64,000 nt of DNA, taken from the NCBI RefSeq assembly GCF_900091455.1, contig NZ_LT607412.1, positions 6,262,001 to 6,326,000 of the forward strand, read 5' to 3'. Below the pieces are notes generated by a model, which saw nothing but the letters and a program-made list of their open reading frames with translations, did not search any database and was not told where the DNA came from. This DNA comes from Micromonospora coriariae (lineage in GTDB: Bacteria > Actinomycetota > Actinomycetes > Mycobacteriales > Micromonosporaceae). How positions within the stretch are numbered: position 1 is the first letter of the stretch; each line of letters starts with the position of its first letter. The position numbers and the translations under genes were made by a program. Positions 1 through 6,648 of the stretch are shown here, piece after piece.

Positions 1-273
1 GTGGTGGACCTGTCCGGGTGCCGGCACATCGATGCCGCCGCCATCGGTCTGTTGCTCGACGTGCACCGGCGGCTGGCCCGTGGCGCCGGGGCTCTCACCA
101 TTCGCAACCCGAACCCCCGCATCCGGCGCATCCTGCACACCGCTCGCCTGGATCAGGTCCTGCCGATCGTCACCGATCCCCCACCGGACGCCCCGGCGAC
201 GGGACAGGAACCCACCTCGGCGCAGCCGGCTCTGGTCGCCCACGGCCGAGCATCCGTGACCACCTCGGAGTGA
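1..273 (+). CDS. STAS-domain anti-sigma factor antagonist-like protein, 5'-truncated by the window edge
   Basis: The first base is an in-frame GTG, but the protein begins in the middle of a STAS fold (VDLSGCRHIDAAAIGLLLD), so the true start is almost certainly outside the window. STAS proteins bind anti-sigma kinases and release sigma factors. The usual phospho-acceptor position, as in the IDSVGL motif of the next gene, reads IDAAAI here. The serine is missing, so phospho-switching may be lost. The last 30 residues are a low-complexity tail. It lies just upstream of another STAS gene on the same strand, suggesting a regulatory pair. Confidence 0.75.
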   Translation: MVDLSGCRHIDAAAIGLLLDVHRRLARGAGALTIRNPNPRIRRILHTARLDQVLPIVTDPPPDAPATGQEPTSAQPALVAHGRASVTTSE

Positions 274-406
274 GGAGTCGACAGGCTTACCGCCCCCGCA
301 GTGCCTGAAACGTCAAGTGCGGGACCCGGCCCACCGGTTCGGTCCCGCCCCGAACGCCGTGACCCGCCCGAACCGGCGGGATCCCGGCCCAGGAAGGACC
401 AGCGGT

Positions 407-1003
407 ATGACCGTCGTCCCGGACGATCACCTGATGACACTGATCTGCGACACGTGCGGCGACTCCATCACGTCCACCGCGTGCGTGCTCCCCGACGCCG
501 AGGTTGTCTGGACCCTGGTGCACGAACACGGCTGGAGTGGTTCCCCCTTCGCCACCGGCCCGCATCGCTGCCCGCACTGCAGCCTGCTGCCAGTCTCCGG
601 TGGAGGTCAGGCGTCGTACGACAACCACGGTCCCGGGGGCATCCTCGGCATCGACCAGCTCGACGACGTGACGGTCGGCACCGCCACAGGTGACGTCGAC
701 GGCGGCGACACCATGCGCGCCGCCCTGCGCCACGCGACCGAGATGCAGGGACACGTCGTGGTCGACCTGAGCCGCGTACACCACATCGACTCCGTCGGTC
801 TCGGCCTGCTCGTCCGCGCCCACCGCGAAGCCCGCGACCGTGGCGTCACGCTGTGCCTGGCCGCGCCGTCGCGGTTCGTCCGCACCGTCCTGCACACCAT
901 GCGCCTGGACCGGGCCTTCCCCGTCTTCGCGAGCCGCGACGAGGCCCTCACCCAGCTGTCCCAGGGTCTGGAGTCCGCCGCCACGACGGCCGCCCGTCCC
1001 TGA
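407..1003 (+). CDS. Zinc-ribbon/STAS fusion protein
   Basis: 198 residues starting at ATG 407, preceded by AGGAAGG at 391-397; the open frame extends further upstream without a better start. The N-terminus carries two CxxC pairs (CDTCG near residue 15 and CPHC near residue 58), a likely zinc ribbon. Residues from about 90 to 195 form a STAS domain with VVDLSRVHHIDSVGLGLLV, which keeps the phospho-acceptor serine. The role is inferred to be an anti-sigma antagonist responding to stress through a kinase not present here. The metal-binding N-terminus is unusual for STAS proteins and could act as a redox or partner-binding module. Confidence 0.75.
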   Translation: MTVVPDDHLMTLICDTCGDSITSTACVLPDAEVVWTLVHEHGWSGSPFATGPHRCPHCSLLPVSGGGQASYDNHGPGGILGIDQLDDVTVGTATGDVDGGDTMRAALRHATEMQGHVVVDLSRVHHIDSVGLGLLVRAHREARDRGVTLCLAAPSRFVRTVLHTMRLDRAFPVFASRDEALTQLSQGLESAATTAARP

Positions 1004-1061
1004 TCGACCGACGTGGCCCCCTGATCCCCCCGTCACCGGCAGCGACACCTGAGGAGAGCCC

Positions 1062-1337
1062 ATGACCATCACCGGTCTCGTCACCGCGCTCCTCGTCGGC
1101 GTCACCATCGGCCTGCTCGGCAGGCTCGTCACCCCAGGACGCCGGGAGGCCCCGATCTGGCTGACCGTCGCCGTCGGGGTCGTCGCGGCCCTGGCGGGCA
1201 GCATCGTCGCCCGTCTCGCGGGCGTCGACACCGGTGCACTCAGCCTCCTGGCCGTGCTCGTCCAGGTCAGCCTCGCCGGCATCGGGGTGGTGCTGGTCGT
1301 CGCCACCGCCAGGTCCGAACGGTCCGACTCCACGTGA
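1062..1337 (+). CDS. GlsB/YeaQ/YmgE-family small membrane protein
   Basis: 91 residues with AGGAGAG at 1052-1058 ahead of ATG 1062. Three hydrophobic segments (about 4-22, 32-50, 58-82) and the GLLGRLVTPGR turn fit the transglycosylase-associated (GlsB/YeaQ/YmgE) family of stress-linked inner-membrane proteins, whose biochemical role is unclear. It sits between a STAS gene and a BON-domain gene on the same strand, which fits a general stress cluster. Assignment rests on length, topology and the glycine/arginine turn. Confidence 0.7.
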   Translation: MTITGLVTALLVGVTIGLLGRLVTPGRREAPIWLTVAVGVVAALAGSIVARLAGVDTGALSLLAVLVQVSLAGIGVVLVVATARSERSDST

Positions 1338-1420
1338 ATCCAGCACCGGCGCGAGAAGGCCATCCGGCAGCACGGTTCAGGGACTCCGGACCCGGACCGC
1401 CCACGATCGAGGAGCTCCCC

Positions 1421-1720
1421 GTGTACACGCCATGGCCACTACCCGACGAGAACTGGTTCGCCGACGCCTCGAACCAGCCCGAGCAGCACCGCGAGGACGT
1501 GCGGATCGAGGCTCTGGTCGCGCAGCGATTGAGCATCGACTGGACGACGCGGCGCCAGCAGATCATTGTCTCCGTGCAGAACCGGGTCGTCATTCTCGCC
1601 GGCGTGGTGAGTGACACCGAAACCCGACAGGCCGCCGCGGAACTCGCCTGGGACGTGCCCGGTGTCTTCGACGTCTGCAACACGCTGCGGCTCAGCGGTC
1701 AGCGGCGTGGCCACCGGTGA
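1421..1720 (+). CDS. BON-domain protein
   Basis: 99 residues. GTG 1421 is chosen because GGAG at 1411-1414 lies 6 nt ahead. A longer frame opens at GTG 1334, overlapping the previous stop, but its extra 29 residues are low complexity and lack a ribosome-binding site. Residues 30-95 match a BON domain: an amphipathic helix, then VVILAGVVSDTETRQAA and a C-terminal strand. BON domains are found in osmotic-shock and envelope proteins and are thought to bind phospholipid. No signal peptide is visible, so it is probably cytoplasmic. Likely part of the stress cluster. Confidence 0.75.
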   Translation: MYTPWPLPDENWFADASNQPEQHREDVRIEALVAQRLSIDWTTRRQQIIVSVQNRVVILAGVVSDTETRQAAAELAWDVPGVFDVCNTLRLSGQRRGHR

Positions 1721-1747
1721 CCGCAGGTCGTCGCCTGTCGTGGCGGC

Positions 1748-3115
1748 TCAGGCGAAGTCAAACAGCGGCGGGAAGGCGAGGACGACCGCCCAGGCCCACC
1801 CGGCGTACACGATCACGTAACGGGTCTGCCATCGTTCCAGGCGGGCGAAGGGCATGCGGCCACGTACGAAGCCGAGGTACAGCCATGCCGACCACGCCAG
1901 GTTGGTGAGCAGGACGAGGTTCTCGCCCAGCGCCGCGGTCTTGTTGGGACTGAAGCCCCATCCGGTGATCCGGCCCGTGATCGCCGCCAGCACCAGCACG
2001 TCGATGATCAGTGCGCTGACGATGAGCGCGAGTTGCAAGCGGTCGAACAGACCGGGTCGGGCCGTGAGGTCACGCGCCGAGATGGCGTACAGCAGCATGC
2101 CCAGCACGATGACGAGCAGCAGGTCGAAGAGGATGAGCGCGTCGCGCTCGACGTCGATGCCGTTGGTGGTCCAGACGACGGCGACCAGGAAGGCCAGCAG
2201 GGTGGCGGTGAACAGCGGCGTGAAGACCCGGGTCAGCACCGGCGCCATGTTCTCGATGACGCTCTGCTTTGCCTCGACCAGCCACGCCGACACGATGACC
2301 GCGGCCATGGCGCCGCACGGCAGCAACCACGACTGGATGAATCCCTGGATGTCCAGCCCGATGGCTGCGAAAGCGTTCACCGTGATGCCGGTGAGGACGC
2401 CGCCACCCAGCCCGATGAGGACGAAGTAGATCAGCCACTCCCCGGTGAACCGGATGAAGTCCATCCGCCGCCGGTCCGAACGCCAGTCGCCGCCCGCGTA
2501 GGCGACGCCGACAACCAGCCACAGCGCTATCGGCAGGTGGATCGCGGTGAGCACCGTGGTCTGCGAGTCGTCGGCCAGCGGATACGCGTTCGCGGCGACA
2601 GCCCCGAGAACGAACAGCAACGCGAGCGCTCCGATGACGCGAAGACCGACGCGGCGGTGCCAGGCGAAGTACGCCGCAAGCGCCGGCAGCGCGAAGAGGC
2701 TGACGTTTCGCGCGTAGAAGCCGGCGTCGTCGTCCCCGGACAGGTCGAGCCCGAACCAGGACGGCACCTTGATCGCGAGCGCCGCGACGGCCGCGCAGAG
2801 CACCATGACGGGCAGTTCCCGACGGGTACGGGCGGCGGTCGGCGCGTCCGGCTCCCGGGGCAGCACCAGTTGTTTCCATAGGCGCTCGGAGTGCTCGCGG
2901 GCGAACTCCCGCGACAGGTCGTCGAGGCTGCCCATGCGTTTGACGGCGATGAGGAACGATTCGTCGGCGCGCAGGCCCGCCTCGGTCAGCTCGGTGATCC
3001 GGCTGCGGAGGTGGTCCTCCAGCTCCTCGGCATCGGTGTGGTGCAGCTCCCGGCGGCGGTCGATGTAGGCCCGCCACTCGGCGATCTGGCCCTCCAGATC
3101 GTTGTCGACGGTCAT
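1748..3115 (-). CDS. Polytopic membrane protein with permease-prefix domain, PadR partner
   Basis: 455 residues. ATG 3115 overlaps the stop of the upstream padR gene by 4 nt (ATGA), so translation is probably coupled. Residues 1-75 are a charged helical region (IAEWRAYIDRR, EELEDHLRSRI, MGSLDDLSREFA) resembling the prefix domain fused to PadR-linked permeases. The rest contains roughly ten hydrophobic helices. No catalytic or ATP-binding motif is visible. PadR-linked membrane proteins often take part in envelope stress or drug response; the specific function is unknown. The longer open frame to 3358 is only the overlap with padR. Confidence 0.8.
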   Translation of the reverse strand: MTVDNDLEGQIAEWRAYIDRRRELHHTDAEELEDHLRSRITELTEAGLRADESFLIAVKRMGSLDDLSREFAREHSERLWKQLVLPREPDAPTAARTRRELPVMVLCAAVAALAIKVPSWFGLDLSGDDDAGFYARNVSLFALPALAAYFAWHRRVGLRVIGALALLFVLGAVAANAYPLADDSQTTVLTAIHLPIALWLVVGVAYAGGDWRSDRRRMDFIRFTGEWLIYFVLIGLGGGVLTGITVNAFAAIGLDIQGFIQSWLLPCGAMAAVIVSAWLVEAKQSVIENMAPVLTRVFTPLFTATLLAFLVAVVWTTNGIDVERDALILFDLLLVIVLGMLLYAISARDLTARPGLFDRLQLALIVSALIIDVLVLAAITGRITGWGFSPNKTAALGENLVLLTNLAWSAWLYLGFVRGRMPFARLERWQTRYVIVYAGWAWAVVLAFPPLFDFA

Positions 3116-3486
3116 AGTCCCGCCCCCCATGCCGGAGTCGTGCTGGGCTTGGCGGACTGTGTCGTGCTCCAGACGCCCCGCAGGGCGTCGACGACGGCGG
3201 CCCACTGGCGGCGCTGCTCGGCGAGCTCGGCCCGGCCCTGGTCGGTGATGCGGTAGTACTTCCGGCGTCGTCCCCCCGCCGGGGTTTCCCAGGCGGACTC
3301 CAGGTGGCCGAGCCGTTCCAGGCGGTGCAGCAGCGGATAGAGCAGGCCGTCGGTCCACTCCAGTTGCCCGCCGGAGAGATCGTTCACCTGCTTGAGGATC
3401 GCGTAGCCATAGCTCTCACCCTCGGCGAGGATCCCCAGCACGAGTGGCGTCGCCGAGGCCGCGACGAGGTCCTTGCTGATATGCAT
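3112..3486 (-). CDS. PadR-family transcriptional regulator
   Basis: 124 residues with the PadR winged helix: LVLGILAEGESYGYAILKQV, then DGLLYPLLHRLERLGHLES and the wing GGRRRKYYRIT, followed by a C-terminal dimerisation helix. It is the first gene of a two-gene operon with the membrane protein downstream (4-nt overlap). ATG 3486 is preceded by a G-rich ribosome-binding site. The promoter region holds a long symmetric palindrome (3497-3532), so autorepression is likely. PadR proteins typically repress a transporter or membrane gene and release on binding small hydrophobic ligands. Confidence 0.88.
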   Translation of the reverse strand: MHISKDLVAASATPLVLGILAEGESYGYAILKQVNDLSGGQLEWTDGLLYPLLHRLERLGHLESAWETPAGGRRRKYYRITDQGRAELAEQRRQWAAVVDALRGVWSTTQSAKPSTTPAWGAGL

Positions 3487-3496
3487 GGAACCCCCT

Positions 3497-3532
3497 ATAC
3501 CTAGCTCTGGAATGCATAGTAGTTCTAGGTAT
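3497..3532. promoter_or_regulatory. Candidate PadR operator palindrome
   Basis: ATACCTAG-N7-ATGCAT-N7-CTAGGTAT is symmetric around 3514.5: 8-bp outer arms and a central 6-bp palindrome at identical spacing on both sides. It begins 10 nt upstream of the padR start codon. The position and symmetry fit the binding site of the dimeric PadR encoded next to it. Confidence 0.7.
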
Positions 3533-3722
3533 GACGTCCGCGCAATCAGGACCTGCCATCAACGCTCCCCGGATTCGCGCGAACGCACGGCGAGGCAGCG
3601 CAGCGTGGGCGATCGACGAGCGGCGTGGAGGCCACCCGCCACACGTTCCTGGCTGCACATTGCCGGTCTCGCCGAATAGCCTGGGGAAAGCCGGGGCGCG
3701 GTTCGCGACAGTGTCCTGGTCA

Positions 3723-3755
3723 GGCCCCGGCGGTAAAAAAATCCCGTCCGGGGCC
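3723..3755 (+). promoter_or_regulatory. Leader hairpin ahead of a GAF-ANTAR gene
   Basis: GGCCCCGG (3723-3730) and CCGGGGCC (3748-3755) form an 8-bp perfect stem around a 17-nt loop containing seven consecutive A residues. It lies 28 nt upstream of the GAF-ANTAR start at 3784. ANTAR proteins act by binding RNA stem-loops, so an autoregulatory role is possible but unproven. Confidence 0.35.
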
Positions 3756-3783
3756 GCCCCGGCCCAGCAGAGGGAGCAGCGGC

Positions 3784-4536
3784 ATGGCTGGCAGTGACAA
3801 CGACGCAGGCCCCGGCCGGTCCGTGACTGACGCGGGAGCCGCTGACTTCGACGATCTCGCGGCGAGGCTGAGTGACCTGGCCCGGACGTTGCAGCACGAG
3901 GACAGCGTCGACGCGACCTTGCAGGCGATCGCCGAGGCAGCGGTCGACACGGTGCCGGGTGCGCAGTACGCCGGCTTGTCCGTGGTGGAACACCGCCGGG
4001 AGATCCACCCCCGGGCGGGCACCGCCGACCTGGTATTCGCTGTGGATCGGGTGCAGTACGACACCGGTGAAGGCCCGTGCTTGAGCGCCGTGTACGAGCA
4101 CCAGACCGTGCACCTGCCGGACATGACCAGCGAGCAGCGGTGGCCCAACTTCACCCACCGCGCCGCGGAGATGGGCGTGTTGAGCATGTTGTCATTTCAG
4201 TTGTACGTCCAGCAGGACAACCTCGGCGCGCTGAACCTGTACTCGTCCCAGCGGCATGCCTTCGACGACGACTCCGCGCACGTGGGCCTGCTGTTCGCGG
4301 CCCACGCCGCCGTGGCGATGTCCGGCGCGCAGCAACTGGAGCAGCTCAACCGTGCGAACTCGGTGCGGGATGTCATCGGGCAGGCGAAGGGCATTCTGAT
4401 GGAGCGCCACAAGCTGACCGCCGATCAAGCCTTCACCGTCCTGGCGCGGGCCAGTCAGAACACCAACACGAGACTCATCGATCTCGCGAGACACCTGACG
4501 GCGACCGGCGAACTGACCGACCGCCCGCCCCGGTGA
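3784..4536 (+). CDS. GAF-ANTAR RNA-binding regulator
   Basis: 250 residues. ATG 3784 is chosen over the open frame from 3625 because GAGGGAG precedes it and the domain starts soon after. Residues about 40-180 are a GAF domain (TGEGPCLSAVYEHQTVHLPD, then a long GALNLYSS strand). Residues 187-240 are an ANTAR domain: VIGQAKGILMERHKLTADQAF followed by a helix with aromatic and leucine positions. ANTAR proteins bind paired stem-loops in RNA and antiterminate transcription. A second protein of the same architecture lies convergently 64 bp downstream. Confidence 0.88.
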   Translation: MAGSDNDAGPGRSVTDAGAADFDDLAARLSDLARTLQHEDSVDATLQAIAEAAVDTVPGAQYAGLSVVEHRREIHPRAGTADLVFAVDRVQYDTGEGPCLSAVYEHQTVHLPDMTSEQRWPNFTHRAAEMGVLSMLSFQLYVQQDNLGALNLYSSQRHAFDDDSAHVGLLFAAHAAVAMSGAQQLEQLNRANSVRDVIGQAKGILMERHKLTADQAFTVLARASQNTNTRLIDLARHLTATGELTDRPPR

Positions 4537-4600
4537 GTCCTGCCACTGCCGGATCCGTCCGCGCTCGACCTGGCCGTGGTGAGCCGAATGAGGTGGCGGC

Positions 4601-5317
4601 TCAGCGCTTCGGGTTCGCTTCGACGCGGGCGACCAGCGCCGCGGCGACGTCGCGCAGCCTGCGGTTGGAGTCCTGGGATATTTTCGCGAGCATCGCGAAC
4701 GCCTCGTCTGCCGTGCAACGCCGCTCGCCCATGATGATGCCCTTGGCCTGTTCGATCACCGCGCGGCTCTGCATCGCGGCCTGCATGTGCTGCGCGAGGG
4801 TCGCCTGGGTGTCGTACAGGTGGGCGTTGGCCATCGCGACGGCGGCGTAGTCGGCGAAGCTCTCCGCGAGACTCACCGCCTCGTCGCTGAAGGCGCCGGG
4901 CCGGGTGGCATAGATGTTGAGCGCCCCGGTGACGAACTCGTGCATCGGCAGGCCGATCGACAGGGAACTGTGCGCGCCGGCGGTGACGGCTATACCGGCC
5001 CAGTTCGGCCAGCGGCTCTCCGCCGCCATGTCGGCCACGTGCACTGTGCTGTTGGCCGCTGCCGCCGTCAGGCAGGGCCCATCGCCCTGCTCGTACTGCG
5101 CCTCGTCCAGCGCGAGCGCGAGTCCACCGGTGAATGCCGCGGTGTGCGCGCCGCCAGCCCCGACCAGCGTGACGGAGACCTGGTCAGCGCCAGGAACGGC
5201 CCGCGTGGCCAGGCCGGCCACCCGGGTCAGCACGCCACTGAAATCCGTCTCGCTGAACTTGATCCGGCCCAACTCCGCGAACGCGGCGGCCGGAGCCATC
5301 GGGTCAATCTCGGTCAT
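4601..5317 (-). CDS. GAF-ANTAR RNA-binding regulator, second copy
   Basis: 238 residues from ATG 5317, with AAGGGA upstream; the in-frame ATG at 5395 adds 26 residues without a clear ribosome-binding site. GAF region about 20-165 (QGDGPCLTAAAANSTVHVAD, GALNIYAT), ANTAR about 180-235 with VIEQAKGIIMGERRCTADEAF. The domain order matches the gene at 3784 but the sequences are clearly diverged, pointing to old duplication or separate acquisition. The two genes are convergent. Signal and RNA targets are unknown. Confidence 0.88.
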   Translation of the reverse strand: MTEIDPMAPAAAFAELGRIKFSETDFSGVLTRVAGLATRAVPGADQVSVTLVGAGGAHTAAFTGGLALALDEAQYEQGDGPCLTAAAANSTVHVADMAAESRWPNWAGIAVTAGAHSSLSIGLPMHEFVTGALNIYATRPGAFSDEAVSLAESFADYAAVAMANAHLYDTQATLAQHMQAAMQSRAVIEQAKGIIMGERRCTADEAFAMLAKISQDSNRRLRDVAAALVARVEANPKR

Positions 5318-5598
5318 GACTGGCGTCCCTTGAAAGGGCACGTCACGAACGCTAGAGACGGCGTCCGGGCATGCGGAACACTGCAGGGCACCCACAGAGA
5401 GAGACCCAGGAACCGCGCCGCTTCATGACGCCGGATCGCCGGCACCCACAGGGGGGCATCGACTACAGACGGATGAGCATACCGCCCACACCGTTCCACG
5501 GTTCACCGCCGGCCCTCAGCCGTCCGTCGGTGCCGGGCCGACACGTGGACCTACGTCGCCACCGCCGGACCAGGCCGACTGTGCGGCCCGGGCGGCCG

Positions 5599-6483
5599 TC
5601 AGCGGGGCGGCATCTCCCGCCGGGACGGGAACGGGGTGCCGGGCTGGCCGAGCGTGGAACGGGCGCGCAGGCCGACCGGGTCCGGGGCGACGACAGGTGC
5701 CGCGGCGGCCGTCTCCGGGGCCCGCCGGGCGTCCAGGTACGCCGCGGCGGCCCGGTCGTCGTCGGTCGGCGCGGCGAGCAGGGCGTAGAGCAGACCGACC
5801 ACCCCGAAGATCACCGCCAGCACGATCGGCACCAGGAGCGTGCCCATACCGGTGCCGGTCACCTCGCCCCGACCCTCGTGCTGGTGCACCGAGAGGGCGC
5901 TCATGCCGGTGAAGTGCATGCCGTTCACGGCGACGCCCATGACCAGTGCCGAAGCGAAGATCGCCAGCGGCCGGCGAACGGTCATCGCGAGCCACAGGGC
6001 GACGGTGGCCGCCACGATCGCGATCACCACCGAGAGCGCGACCCGGGTGGTGTCATAGCCGAGGCTGCCGTTCAGGCGCATCGCCGCCATCCCGGAGTAG
6101 TGCATGGCGGCCACCCCGACACCGGTGAAGATCCCGCCGCCGACCAGCCGTACCGGGTTCAGTCGGCCGGTGCCCACGATGGCCAGTCCGATGCCGACCG
6201 CCACGACGGCGATGGCCGTGCTGGCGGCGGTGAGCGGCACGTCGTACCGGATCCGGGTGCCCTCGACGGCGAAGCCGAGCATGGCCATGAAGTGCATCGC
6301 CCAGATGGCGGTGCCGCCGAGGGCCCAGGCGGCCAGCAGCCCCCACCACGCGCGCTGGCCCGCTGTGCCGGCGGTACGGATACGCCCGGCGCAGATCAGA
6401 CCGAGGACCGAACCGAGCACGGACAGCGCGTAGCTCAGCGCAGGCGTGATCCAGCCGTACTCAAAGTGATTGATCTGCGCCAC
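5599..6483 (-). CDS. MHYT-domain membrane sensor, three MHYT repeats, no output domain
   Basis: 294 residues from GTG 6483, preceded by GGGGAG; an ATG at 6534 is in frame but lies upstream of the usual NHFEYGWITP N-terminus. Seven or eight hydrophobic helices carry three copies of the repeat, AMHFMAML, AMHYSGMAAM and GMHFTGMSAL. The conserved Met and His residues are proposed metal or gas ligands. In many bacteria MHYT domains are fused to GGDEF/EAL or kinase domains. Here the protein ends in a proline- and alanine-rich cytoplasmic tail of about 60 residues. It may signal through a partner. Confidence 0.85.
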   Translation of the reverse strand: MAQINHFEYGWITPALSYALSVLGSVLGLICAGRIRTAGTAGQRAWWGLLAAWALGGTAIWAMHFMAMLGFAVEGTRIRYDVPLTAASTAIAVVAVGIGLAIVGTGRLNPVRLVGGGIFTGVGVAAMHYSGMAAMRLNGSLGYDTTRVALSVVIAIVAATVALWLAMTVRRPLAIFASALVMGVAVNGMHFTGMSALSVHQHEGRGEVTGTGMGTLLVPIVLAVIFGVVGLLYALLAAPTDDDRAAAAYLDARRAPETAAAAPVVAPDPVGLRARSTLGQPGTPFPSRREMPPR

Positions 6484-6558
6484 AGCGGTCTTCTCCCCAT
6501 TCGTTACCGGCGCGTAAAGGAAGCGCCTGGGCAATGATCAGGGGCGGCCCGAACAGGA

Positions 6559-6597
6559 GTGACAGCACCCCCCGGGGTATCCGGGGGGTGCTGTCAC
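6559..6597 (-). terminator. 17-bp perfect hairpin, probable helY terminator
   Basis: 6559-6575 pairs without mismatch with 6581-6597 around a 5-nt loop (GGTAT). It lies 52 nt beyond the helY stop and ahead of the next minus-strand gene. No U-tract follows, as is common for high-GC terminators. Confidence 0.75.
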
Positions 6598-6648
6598 GGT
6601 GACCGTCCGATGCGTCGGTTCACTGACGGCGGTGACTGAAAGTGATGA

